Shown one piece after another: positions 26,706-34,183 of a DNA stretch of 64,000 bases (the first letter of the stretch is position 1; each line of letters begins with the position of its first letter). The notes under the pieces were generated by a model. That model did no database searches. It saw only the letters and a program-made list of their open reading frames with translations, and was not told the DNA's origin. This stretch comes from JANYHH01 sp965249745 (lineage in GTDB: Bacteria > Deinococcota > Deinococci > Deinococcales > JAAFIG01), in NCBI GenBank assembly GCA_965249745.1, contig OZ252252.1, forward strand, positions 868,001 to 932,000, in the 5' to 3' direction. The position numbers were made by a program, and so were the translations under genes.

Positions 26706-28096
26706 AAACGATTCTGCCGATCACGAGTCAATCCGTCTCGAGTTTGCTTGATGTGCTTCAGGGCAGCCCGTATCAGGCGTACACCTACGCCTACCCCCAC
26801 AAGACCGCCTACCGTCGCCTCGAGCCTGCCGTACCGCTGTCAGAAGCTTGGATGGGCGAGAACCGCTCGAACCTGTTCCTGTACGTCCACATCCCGTTCT
26901 GTGAAATGCGGTGCGGCTTCTGTAACCTGTTCACGACCGCCAATCCAGATCAGAGTTTGGAGAACGGCTTCTTGCGCGCCTTGGAACGGCAGATGCAAGT
27001 CGTCAAGGCGCAGTTGGACGCGGCGGGCGGGAACCTGCGCTTTTCCAGAATGGCGCTCGGCGGGGGCACGCCGACGTACCTGAACGAAACTGAGCTGTAC
27101 AAGCTGTTCCACTCGCTCGAGACGACTTTTGGGAAACACTTGAAGCGCATTCCGATCAGCGTGGAAACCTCGCCCGCCACGGCGTCCTCGGAGCGATTGC
27201 AGGCGCTTCGCAAGAATGGCGTGACTCGAGTCAGCCTCGGGGTGCAGAGTTTTCTGGAAAGGGAAGTTCACGCCGTTGGCCGCGCCCAGAACACCGACGA
27301 GGTTCACCGCACGCTGGAGCGCTTGCGCGGCACGGGCTTTCCGACGCTCAACATTGATTTGATTTACGGGATGCCGAATCAGACGAACGCAACCTGGCTC
27401 GAGTCGTTGCGGGAGGCTCTGTACTACGAACCCGAGGAGTTGTTCCTGTACCCGCTGTACGTGCGCCCGCTGACCGGGTTGGACAAACTCGGGCGCAGTT
27501 GGGACGATCATCGCGTCGCGCTGTACCGCCGTGGCCGCGATTTTCTCTTGGAAAACGGCTACCAGCAATCATCCATGCGCGTCTTTCGCCGTCTGACTTC
27601 CGAAAAAGAATCAGCTCGAGATGTTGCCCTTGTACAAAACGACGGCGTGCAATTCGACGCGCAGCACGACGGCTTGATCGGTTTGGGCTGCGGCTCGCGG
27701 TCGTACACGAGGAGCTTGCACTACTCGAGCGAGTACGCGGTCGGTCAGAGAAATGTGCGTGACATCATCGCGGATTTCAACGCCAGGGACGACGCCTCGT
27801 TCGCGTTCGCCTCGCACGGGTTCCGCTTGAACGACGATGAGCAGCGCCGTCGCTTCGCGCTGCAAGGAATTTTCAATGCTTCCGGCGTCTCGAGGGGTAC
27901 GTATCAACGGCGCTTTGGGTCGGATCTGATGAACGATTTTGCGCTGCTGACCGACCTCGAGACTCACGGGTTACTGGTTATTGACAGTGAAAGCTTGCGC
28001 CTGTCCGAATCCGGTCTCGAGCGCAGCGACGCGATTGGACCCGCCCTGTACTCGGCGGCCGTCAACGCGCTCTCGGAAGAGTACCAATGGCGCTAA
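26702..28096 (+). CDS. STM4012-family radical SAM protein (HemN/HemW-like)
   Basis: This 464-residue protein has the radical SAM cluster cysteines Cys67, Cys71 and Cys74 in HIPFCEMRCGFCNLF, followed by GGGTPTYL as in the HemN/HemW group, and a HemN-type C-terminal domain (about 380-464). Despite the similarity, the STM4012 family is not the coproporphyrinogen oxidase. Class C methylases and heme chaperones share this layout, and the true reaction is unknown. The start overlaps the hydrolase by 4 bases and the end overlaps the second radical SAM gene by 10, so translation is tightly coupled. Confidence 0.88.
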   Translation: MKTILPITSQSVSSLLDVLQGSPYQAYTYAYPHKTAYRRLEPAVPLSEAWMGENRSNLFLYVHIPFCEMRCGFCNLFTTANPDQSLENGFLRALERQMQVVKAQLDAAGGNLRFSRMALGGGTPTYLNETELYKLFHSLETTFGKHLKRIPISVETSPATASSERLQALRKNGVTRVSLGVQSFLEREVHAVGRAQNTDEVHRTLERLRGTGFPTLNIDLIYGMPNQTNATWLESLREALYYEPEELFLYPLYVRPLTGLDKLGRSWDDHRVALYRRGRDFLLENGYQQSSMRVFRRLTSEKESARDVALVQNDGVQFDAQHDGLIGLGCGSRSYTRSLHYSSEYAVGQRNVRDIIADFNARDDASFAFASHGFRLNDDEQRRRFALQGIFNASGVSRGTYQRRFGSDLMNDFALLTDLETHGLLVIDSESLRLSESGLERSDAIGPALYSAAVNALSEEYQWR

Positions 28097-29004
28097 CGCA
28101 CCCAACCCCCGTAGGAGCGAGACAAGCCTCGCCGTCACCATCCACGCTGACGATCCTCTATCGCGGGTTCCTCTCGAGCTGCAACTACGCCTGCTCCTAC
28201 TGCCCGTTCGCCAAGCACACCGAAACCCGTGCCGAACACGAACGCGACGCGGCGGCCCTGGAACGCTTCACAGCTTGGGTCACATCCCGAGGCGCACCGA
28301 CGCGGGTGATGTTCACGCCGTACGGCGAGGCGTTGACGCACTCGAGGTATCAACGCACGGTGAAAACCCTGTCGCAATTGTCACACGTTGAAAAGGTCGC
28401 CGTGCAAACGAATGGCTCGTGGGGCACGCGTTGGCTCGAGGGGGTCAACCTGGAAAAATTGGGTCTGTGGATCACCTTTCACCCGTCGGAGATCAGTCTT
28501 GAGCGCTTCGTCAGGCGCTGCACGGAGTTGCTAGATTGCGGCGTGCGGTTCAGCGTCGGCGTGGTCGGCATCCGTGAAAGCCTTGAGACGATTGAAACCC
28601 TACGCGCTCAGTTGCCGGAAAGCGTCTACCTGTGGGTCAACGCCTTCGACCGACGCGGACCGGGGTACTACCCCCCGGACACCCTCGAGCGGCTGACAGC
28701 GGTAGATCCGCTATTCCCGCTCAACTTACGGCGCTACCGCTCCAAGGGACAGGCGTGCCGGACGGGTCACACCGTCATCAGCGTGGACGGGGATGGAACC
28801 GCCCGGCGCTGCCACTTCATTGAGACGCCGATTGGGAATCTCTACGACCCCGATTTCGAGACGTGGCTGCAACCCACGCCTTGCACCAGAGGGGTCTGCG
28901 ATTGCCACATCGGGTACGTTCACCTGAATCGCTTAGAACCGAGCGGCGTTGACCCCTACGAGTTGTTTGGAGACGGTGTCTTGGAGCGAATTCCGGTTTC
29001 ATAG
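28087..29004 (+). CDS. STM4011-family radical SAM protein
   Basis: This 305-residue enzyme has the radical SAM motif Cys32, Cys36 and Cys39 (CNYACSYC). A cysteine-rich tail carries Cys224, Cys242, Cys266, Cys271 and Cys273 (CRTGH, RRCHF, PCTRGVCDCH), like the SPASM or twitch auxiliary clusters of enzymes that modify peptides. STCNYACSYCPF-like leaders are typical of such enzymes. It is the last gene of the five-gene unit and overlaps the other radical SAM gene. The auxiliary cluster region is the best hint that the system works on a peptide or protein substrate; no precursor peptide is obvious nearby. Confidence 0.87.
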   Translation: MALTHPTPVGARQASPSPSTLTILYRGFLSSCNYACSYCPFAKHTETRAEHERDAAALERFTAWVTSRGAPTRVMFTPYGEALTHSRYQRTVKTLSQLSHVEKVAVQTNGSWGTRWLEGVNLEKLGLWITFHPSEISLERFVRRCTELLDCGVRFSVGVVGIRESLETIETLRAQLPESVYLWVNAFDRRGPGYYPPDTLERLTAVDPLFPLNLRRYRSKGQACRTGHTVISVDGDGTARRCHFIETPIGNLYDPDFETWLQPTPCTRGVCDCHIGYVHLNRLEPSGVDPYELFGDGVLERIPVS

Positions 29005-29079
29005 AGTTGAACGCGTCCTGAGGAGTCTCATTCGGTCAGCCTCGAGGTTTGCGCTTTGATAACTCGCTCGCGGGTGAGT

Positions 29080-30114
29080 TCAGGCTTCGACCAGCGGCGC
29101 GTACTCGTCGGGATTGTCGAAACCCGCCAGCCAGGCGGCGGCCGCGTGACAGGTCTTGATCGGCGGCGGCACGCGCAGCACGTAGTTCCGTCCGGTGCTG
29201 GGGCAAATTACCCAGACCGCCACGAACGCCTCGTCGCCGGGGAACGGGACGCGCAGCAACTTGCGTTCTCCGCCCGCGTCTCGGTCACGGTCCAGCGTTT
29301 CCGCCTCGACCTCTTCGATGAACCGCTCGTAGCCCATGCGCTCTAACTTGACGCGGCGCAACTCCTGATTTTCGGTCTCCATGATTTCAACCCCGCGAAT
29401 CGTTTCGGGTTGAAACGCGATTCGGGCGTCCACGGGCACGCCGCGCCAGCGGAGCGGCGTGCTGGCATCCGGCAGTGCCGTGATGCCAGTGTCCGCCACG
29501 TCCACCCACGAACTGATCCGCAAGCCCTCTGGCAGCCGTGTGATCTGTTCGCAGCCCGCCAAGTCCACCTGAGACAGTCGCTCGAGCCACTCCGGGAGCG
29601 CTTGTAACCGCGTGCAGCCCCTGGCGATCAGATGCCCAATGCTGATTCGACCATTGTTCGGGAAGCGCTCCAAACCCGTGCAGCCCGTCAGGTCCAGAAA
29701 GCTCGTGTCCAGTCCTTCTGGCAACTCGAGCAGAGCGGTGCATTCGCGCAAGACCAGCGACCCAACATTGAGGTTCTCCGGCAAAACCAGCAAGTTCAGG
29801 CTACCGCTCAGATCGAGGCGAAACTTGACCTGAAGATCGTTGGGCAAGCTGACCAACCTCGAGTTCTGGGCGCTCAAATACTGACAGCGTAGACCATATG
29901 GCAGCGCCAAAAGATTCTCGCAATCAGAAATCTCGAGACTGGCACAGGTCAGATTTTCTGGCAGTTGACGCAGACGCTTGCTGCCGTGCAAGTCCAGGGT
30001 TCCGGTGACGCGCATCCCAGATGGGGCATTCCCGCCCAGGATCAGTTGTTTAGCCGCTTCGGGGGTATATGGGCTGGCGGCGGCTCGAGACTCAAAAAGG
30101 GCAGTGGCGATCAT
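29080..30114 (-). CDS. Leucine-rich-repeat protein with DUF6745-like C-terminus
   Basis: This 344-residue protein has about nine short LRRs of roughly 19-23 residues between 35 and 235 (LPENL, LPYGL, LPNDL, LPEGL and LPEWL recur), of the bacterial LPxxL type. A C-terminal domain (about 250-344) has LRVPFPGDEAFVAVWVICPSTGRNYVLRVPP, which I associate with DUF6745. No signal peptide is evident. The ATG follows GAGGTC. It is convergent with the STM4011 gene and downstream of the small HGDV protein, with which it seems to form a pair. The function is unknown, and the DUF assignment is from memory. Confidence 0.8.
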   Translation of the reverse strand: MIATALFESRAAASPYTPEAAKQLILGGNAPSGMRVTGTLDLHGSKRLRQLPENLTCASLEISDCENLLALPYGLRCQYLSAQNSRLVSLPNDLQVKFRLDLSGSLNLLVLPENLNVGSLVLRECTALLELPEGLDTSFLDLTGCTGLERFPNNGRISIGHLIARGCTRLQALPEWLERLSQVDLAGCEQITRLPEGLRISSWVDVADTGITALPDASTPLRWRGVPVDARIAFQPETIRGVEIMETENQELRRVKLERMGYERFIEEVEAETLDRDRDAGGERKLLRVPFPGDEAFVAVWVICPSTGRNYVLRVPPPIKTCHAAAAWLAGFDNPDEYAPLVEA

Positions 30115-30208
30115 GGTTGACCTCGTGATGGGCGAAATGAATGGAATGGCTTCGTGTCAGGCGGGTGAACTGCTCTTCTATCTCGAGTTGGCAATCCCGA
30201 ATCCAACG

Positions 30209-30553
30209 TCAGTCGCGGACGGTGCGAATCGCTTCCGGGCTGTACTCGCGTTGCATCCAGACACGGTAAACACCTGGTTTCAAACTGATTGCGCGGTGTT
30301 CCTCGTGAATCACAGCGGTTTCCATCAGGATTTCCAGGTACGTCTGAGCGCCGTGTTCGTAGAGTTTAGCGTGCTGGAAGTCGCGGATGCGGTGGCTGTG
30401 CCCGGTCAATTCCCCTCGAGCCAGCGTCACGCCGCTTCGTTCGACAGCTTGTTGTGGGAGCGTAGCGACACTGGCAATCATGACATCGCCGTGGCGGTAC
30501 ATCTGGGTTTCGGGTTGGGCAGCGTTTACTTTCAGCGTGTTGAGTGGGTTCAT
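30209..30553 (-). CDS. Small HGDV-type conserved protein paired with the LRR gene
   Basis: The 114 residues contain the ordered motifs YRHGDVMIASV, LARGELTGHSHRI, a Tyr/Glu-rich centre, VIHEEHRAISLKPGVYRVWMQREYSPEAIR and a final RTVRD. Two His clusters (GHSHR and HEEH) suggest a metal or nucleotide site. I have seen similar short proteins beside bacterial LRR genes, but know no function. A strong promoter precedes it, and it lies 94 bp upstream of the LRR gene on the same strand, so the two are probably one transcript. Confidence 0.75.
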   Translation of the reverse strand: MNPLNTLKVNAAQPETQMYRHGDVMIASVATLPQQAVERSGVTLARGELTGHSHRIRDFQHAKLYEHGAQTYLEILMETAVIHEEHRAISLKPGVYRVWMQREYSPEAIRTVRD

Positions 30554-30611
30554 CGGGTCATCTTCCTTTCAGGTCTGCGGCTGTCCAACCGGAGTCGGTT
30601 TGGATCTGATT

Positions 30612-30640
30612 ATGTTACCAGCAAAATAATATCGTGTCAA
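30612..30640 (-). promoter_or_regulatory. Strong promoter of the HGDV-LRR gene pair
   Basis: A consensus TTGACA is followed after 17 bases by TAACAT. The start codon lies 58 bases beyond the -10, leaving a leader with an AAGGAAG site. Confidence 0.75.
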
Positions 30641-30707
30641 TTCTGACAATCAAGCTTTGCAAACCCTCTATTCCACCCAAGTGGCTGTCGTAACCCTCGC
30701 GTCCTCC

Positions 30708-30736
30708 TTGACACCCGTTTCGCTCGAGGCTAAACT
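30708..30736 (+). promoter_or_regulatory. Promoter of tRNA-His
   Basis: TTGACA and TAAACT are separated by exactly 17 bases; the -10 ends 13 bases before the tRNA. Confidence 0.85.
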
Positions 30737-30749
30737 TCTGAAGCTGTCT

Positions 30750-30827
30750 GGTGGGTGTAGCTCAGTCGGTTAGAGCGCTGCTCTGTGGAAGCGGAGGTCG
30801 AGGGTTCGAGCCCCTTCACCTACCCCA
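30750..30827 (+). tRNA. tRNA-His(GTG)
   Basis: The cloverleaf has anticodon GTG, an encoded G at position -1 pairing with C73 (the tRNA-His identity feature), and encoded CCA. It has its own promoter and terminator. Confidence 0.97.
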
Positions 30828-30829
30828 GA

Positions 30830-30863
30830 AGGCTCGAGGGGACATCCCCTCGAGCCTCTTTTT
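30830..30863 (+). terminator. Terminator after tRNA-His, stem contains CTCGAG
   Basis: A perfect 12-bp stem (AGGCTCGAGGGG with its complement) has a 4-base loop and is followed by TTTTT. Confidence 0.9.
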
Positions 30864-30936
30864 ATTGACCCTTTTCGGGTCTTGGTGTAGCCTGTTTCGG
30901 CTATCGGCTTGGTGCCCGAAGCGGACACCCTGACGT

Positions 30937-31021
30937 GCGAGGATGGCGGAACTGGTAGACGCCCTGGACTTAGGATCCAGTACCGCAAGGTGTACGGGTT
31001 CAAGTCCCGTTCCTCGCACCA
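30937..31021 (+). tRNA. tRNA-Leu(TAG)
   Basis: The 85-base tRNA has a long variable arm, anticodon TAG and encoded CCA. A possible promoter (TTGACC near 30865 with TAGCCT 17 bases on) lies upstream. No terminator separates it from the trigger factor gene 44 bases downstream. Confidence 0.97.
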
Positions 31022-31065
31022 GTAAAACAGCACCAGTAGAGCTGGACAGGTTTGGAGAGTTGACA

Positions 31066-32304
31066 ATGGCAGAGTTGCTGGAACGCAGTGGCAATAAGGT
31101 GAAGTTCAAAGTCGTGGTTCCCGCCGCGAAGGTCAGTGAGGCCTTCACGGGGGTCATGAACGCGCTCTCTAAGCAGGTGCGGATTGATGGTTTCCGCCCC
31201 GGTAAGGCTCCGAAGAGCGTAATTGAGAAACGCGTCGGCGCGGAGTTCGTGAAAAACGAGGTCGCGCAATACCTGGTGGAACAGAATTACAGCGTGGCCG
31301 TGCAGGAATTGAAACTGATTCCGGTTCAGGCCAACGTCACGCCGGGGACAGTCTCAGAGGGTGCAGATTTCGAGTTCACGGTGGACGCAGAAAACTACCC
31401 CGAGGTCACGCTCCCCAACTGGGAGGGCTTCAAGCTCGAGGCCGCCAAGCCCAGCGTCGCGGCTGAGGACTTGGACAAGGCATTGGACGACTTGCGTCAG
31501 AGCCGCGCCACCTACGAACAAGTGGACCGCGCCGCCGAAGCCGAGGACATGGTGAACGTGGAGATTCTGGAGGGTGAGGACGCGGGAAAGACCTACCCGG
31601 TCTATCTGGAACGCGCCGAGGCGGGCGTGCGGAACGGTTTGTTGAGTCAGAACGTCGGGGCAGAGGTGGAAGTCACCGTTTCTGAAAATCAGGAAACCGG
31701 TGAGACGACGATGTTGAAAGTCAAGATCCTGGACATCAAGGAGAAACGCGTCCCGGAGATGAACGAGGAGTTCGTCAAATCCTTCCAACTCGAGGGTGTG
31801 GACTCGGTGGATGGGTTGAAGGAACGCGTCGGGAAGGACTTGGAAGTCCAAGCGGAACAGAAGGGCAAGTCTGATCGCCGCGACGAGTTCATCAAGCAAC
31901 TCGGCGAGGGTGCGACTGTGGACGTTCCCGAGGTCATGGTCACGCGTCGCCGCGAGGCGATGGAGCAGGACCTGGCGCGTGATTTGGAGCAGCAGGGGAT
32001 TACCCTGGACGCCTACAAGCAGTACCTCGGGGCGGAGGGTAAGCTCGAGGAGTTTGAGAAGGACTTGAACGAGGGCGCTCGCAACCGGGTGCGTAATGAC
32101 TTGGCACTGGAACGCCTGTCCGAGGTCATGGATACGAAGCTGACCGATGATGAATGGAAACTGGCCTTGGACAACTACGCCCGCAGTAGCCGCGTCAGCG
32201 TGCCGCGCCTTGTGGAAGCGCTGGGCAACGATGGTGTGGAGAACTTCCGCGTGATTGCCACGCGTGATAAGGCGCTCGAGATGGCGCTCTCCAAGCTGGG
32301 CTGA
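31066..32304 (+). CDS. tig: Trigger factor (ribosome-associated chaperone)
   Basis: This 412-residue chaperone binds nascent chains at the exit tunnel. The ribosome-docking signature GFRPGKAP spans 42-49. The FKBP-like isomerase domain (about 150-240) appears degenerate (AEDMVNVEILEGEDAG), and the helical C-terminal arm makes up the rest. The ATG at 31066 has a GGAGAG site 6-7 bases upstream; a longer frame runs through tRNA-Leu and is rejected. It sits 44 bp behind tRNA-Leu and is closed by a clear terminator. Confidence 0.95.
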   Translation: MAELLERSGNKVKFKVVVPAAKVSEAFTGVMNALSKQVRIDGFRPGKAPKSVIEKRVGAEFVKNEVAQYLVEQNYSVAVQELKLIPVQANVTPGTVSEGADFEFTVDAENYPEVTLPNWEGFKLEAAKPSVAAEDLDKALDDLRQSRATYEQVDRAAEAEDMVNVEILEGEDAGKTYPVYLERAEAGVRNGLLSQNVGAEVEVTVSENQETGETTMLKVKILDIKEKRVPEMNEEFVKSFQLEGVDSVDGLKERVGKDLEVQAEQKGKSDRRDEFIKQLGEGATVDVPEVMVTRRREAMEQDLARDLEQQGITLDAYKQYLGAEGKLEEFEKDLNEGARNRVRNDLALERLSEVMDTKLTDDEWKLALDNYARSSRVSVPRLVEALGNDGVENFRVIATRDKALEMALSKLG

Positions 32305-32321
32305 TCTTCAAGATTTCAGGC

Positions 32322-32353
32322 AGCGCGACGGATAAAACCGTCGCGCTTTTTTA
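32322..32353 (+). terminator. Terminator of tig
   Basis: AGCGCGACGG and CCGTCGCGCT form a perfect 10-bp stem with a 6-base loop, followed by TTTTTT. It overlaps the 3' end of the convergent TetR gene and may serve both. Confidence 0.85.
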
Positions 32354-32986
32354 TCGTTTCTCGAACCCGAGCCGCAATGATTTGATGACCCCTCGAGCCA
32401 TTTTTTGTGCTTGATCGTCTGGCAAACCGTCGAAACCCGGCGCGTCCAGCAGCAGCATCGCCAACCCGTGAACTCCGCTCCAGGCGGTCAGTGAAACGGT
32501 CCGCTCGTCGCCTTGGAGCAGCCCGGCGGCTGTCGCCTCGCTCACGGCGCGCTCCAGTACTGCCATCGCGTTCAAGCTCTCCACCTCGAGTTGATCGGGT
32601 TGCGTCGCATCGGTCAGGCACAGGTCGCGCCGGAACATGAAGCGGAACTCCACCGGGTGCGCTAGCGCGAACGTCACGTAGCGCTCGCCAATGCGTTCTA
32701 TTCGCTCGAGCGGCTGCTTGTTGCTGGTGGCGGCCGCTTGCAACTCCTGGGTCAGCAGCGCGAAGGCCTCTATCGCCAGGGCACGCACCAATCCGGCTTT
32801 GTCGGCGAAGTGATGGTACGGCGCGGCGTGACTGACCCCAGCCCGGCGGGCGACCTCGCGCAGGGTGAAGCTGTCCACACCGACCTCGGAAGCCAGCGAT
32901 CTGGCGGCGTCCAACAGGGCGTTTCTCAGGTCGCCGTGATGGTACGGAACGGTTTTACGGGGGGCGTCTGAGACAGAACTTGACAC
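32351..32986 (-). CDS. TetR/AcrR-family transcriptional regulator
   Basis: This 211-residue repressor-type protein has an N-terminal helix-turn-helix: HHGDLRNALLDAARSLASE, then FTLREVARRAGVSHAAPYHHFADKAGLV. Its C-terminal domain is of the kind often called TetR_C_33 or WHG (about 85-205), which binds the ligand and dimerises. It is divergent from the epimerase at 33097. The 110-bp region between them carries direct repeats, so it most likely controls that gene and itself. The ligand is unknown. Confidence 0.9.
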   Translation of the reverse strand: MSSSVSDAPRKTVPYHHGDLRNALLDAARSLASEVGVDSFTLREVARRAGVSHAAPYHHFADKAGLVRALAIEAFALLTQELQAAATSNKQPLERIERIGERYVTFALAHPVEFRFMFRRDLCLTDATQPDQLEVESLNAMAVLERAVSEATAAGLLQGDERTVSLTAWSGVHGLAMLLLDAPGFDGLPDDQAQKMARGVIKSLRLGFEKR

Positions 32987-33053
32987 GCGAAAGATTATAC
33001 TCTATCTTACTGCTGTCAGGATACTTGACACTGTAAAGATTGATTGTACTCAG
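32978..33053. promoter_or_regulatory. TetR-epimerase divergent region with direct repeats
   Basis: Two copies of ACTTGACAC-N4-AAAGATT (from 32978 and 33023) lie about 45 bp apart. The first TTGACA (32980-32985) has TATCTT 17 bases on (33003-33008), a plausible promoter for the epimerase. The repeat could be a duplicated operator or promoter. Confidence 0.45.
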
Positions 33054-33090
33054 GAATTGGCTATACCCAGGAATTAACTGTACCCAGGAG
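33047..33090 (+). repeat. 17-bp tandem repeat that supplies the ribosome binding site
   Basis: Two full and one partial copies of a TACYCAGGAATT-type 17-mer start at 33047, 33064 and 33081. The last copy changes CAGGAA to CAGGAG and is the Shine-Dalgarno of the gene at 33097. Confidence 0.8.
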
Positions 33091-33096
33091 ACGACC

Positions 33097-34059
33097 ATGA
33101 GCCTACACGTGATTTTCGGAACCGGACCCCTCGGCAAGCACGCCGCCAGAAGCCTGCTCGAGCGCGGGCATTCGGTGCGCCTCATCAACCGCAGCGGCAA
33201 CCGAGATGGCCTTCCCCAAGGCGCGGAACTGGTGCAAGGCGACGCCTCGAGACCCGATGAGGCCAGAGCGCTCGCGGTTGGAGCCAGCGTCGTCTATCAG
33301 TGCGCTCAGCCCGCCTACACCCGCTGGGCGGAGGAATTCCCTCAGCTCCAAGCCAGCATCCTCGAGGCGGCGACGGGCGCGGGCGCAAAACTGGTCGTCG
33401 CCGACAACTTGTACATGTACGGCCCTCCAAACGGAACAGCGCTACGCGAGGATCACCTGTACAGCGCCACTTCTAAAAAGGGAAAAGTGCGAGCCGCGAT
33501 GGCCACGACGGCCCTTCAAGCGCACCGGACTGGCAAGCTCGAGGTCGCGCTGGTGCGCGGTTCCAATTTCTTTGGCCCCGAGGATCGTGTCATGCTGGAC
33601 CTGATCTTCAAGCCCGCTGTGACCGGGAAGGGGTTGCAACTGCTGGGACGACTGGATCAGCCGCGCACGTTCACCTACGCCCCGGATTTCGGGCACGCCT
33701 TGGCGGACGTGGGTCTCGCGGGGAGCAGTGTTTACGGCCGCGCCTGGCACGTCCCGAGCAGCGTCCCCGTGACGCAAGCGCAACTGCTCGAGACGGTTGA
33801 GCGAGAACTGGGCGGCAAAACCAAGCGGCTCGTGGCGGGACCGCTGATGGTGCGTCTCTTGGGGCTGTTCAAACCGGATGTGGCTGAGATGGTAGAGATG
33901 ATGTACGAGTGGACGAAACCGTTCGTGATGGACTCAGGGGACTTTAGCCGCACCTTCGGCTGGCAGGCGACGCCGCTAGAAATTGCGGTCCGCGAGACGC
34001 TGCTATGGGCACGAGGTCAGCTCGCAGTTCCAACCGAATCTCCTCGAGTTCCTGCCTGA
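33097..34059 (+). CDS. NAD-dependent epimerase/dehydratase (extended SDR)
   Basis: This 320-residue protein has the Rossmann start HVIFGTGPLGKHAARSLLERGH (a GxGxxG variant), acidic/basic residues after strand two (INRSGNRD) and a YMYG segment near 107 in place of the usual YxxxK pair. NFFGPEDRV and the helical C-terminal third match sugar or flavonoid-type extended SDRs. The substrate is unknown. The ATG follows CAGGAGACGACC within a tandem repeat. Probably controlled by the divergent TetR gene. Confidence 0.85.
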   Translation: MSLHVIFGTGPLGKHAARSLLERGHSVRLINRSGNRDGLPQGAELVQGDASRPDEARALAVGASVVYQCAQPAYTRWAEEFPQLQASILEAATGAGAKLVVADNLYMYGPPNGTALREDHLYSATSKKGKVRAAMATTALQAHRTGKLEVALVRGSNFFGPEDRVMLDLIFKPAVTGKGLQLLGRLDQPRTFTYAPDFGHALADVGLAGSSVYGRAWHVPSSVPVTQAQLLETVERELGGKTKRLVAGPLMVRLLGLFKPDVAEMVEMMYEWTKPFVMDSGDFSRTFGWQATPLEIAVRETLLWARGQLAVPTESPRVPA

Positions 34060-34183
34060 ACCAAGATTGTCTTGGCTGTGCGCTTTCGCACACCACCCAG
34101 ACGAATCTCATGCGACCCCTCGACTCGCTTTCATCTCCTCCCTCGAGACTGAACAGAGTTCAGTGTTTCGTGGAGGTTCTATC

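Noticed and set aside
26702..28096. Coproporphyrinogen III oxidase HemN
   Set aside because: The radical SAM domain is HemN-like, but the gene belongs to a five-gene STM4011-4015-type set, and no other haem genes are nearby.
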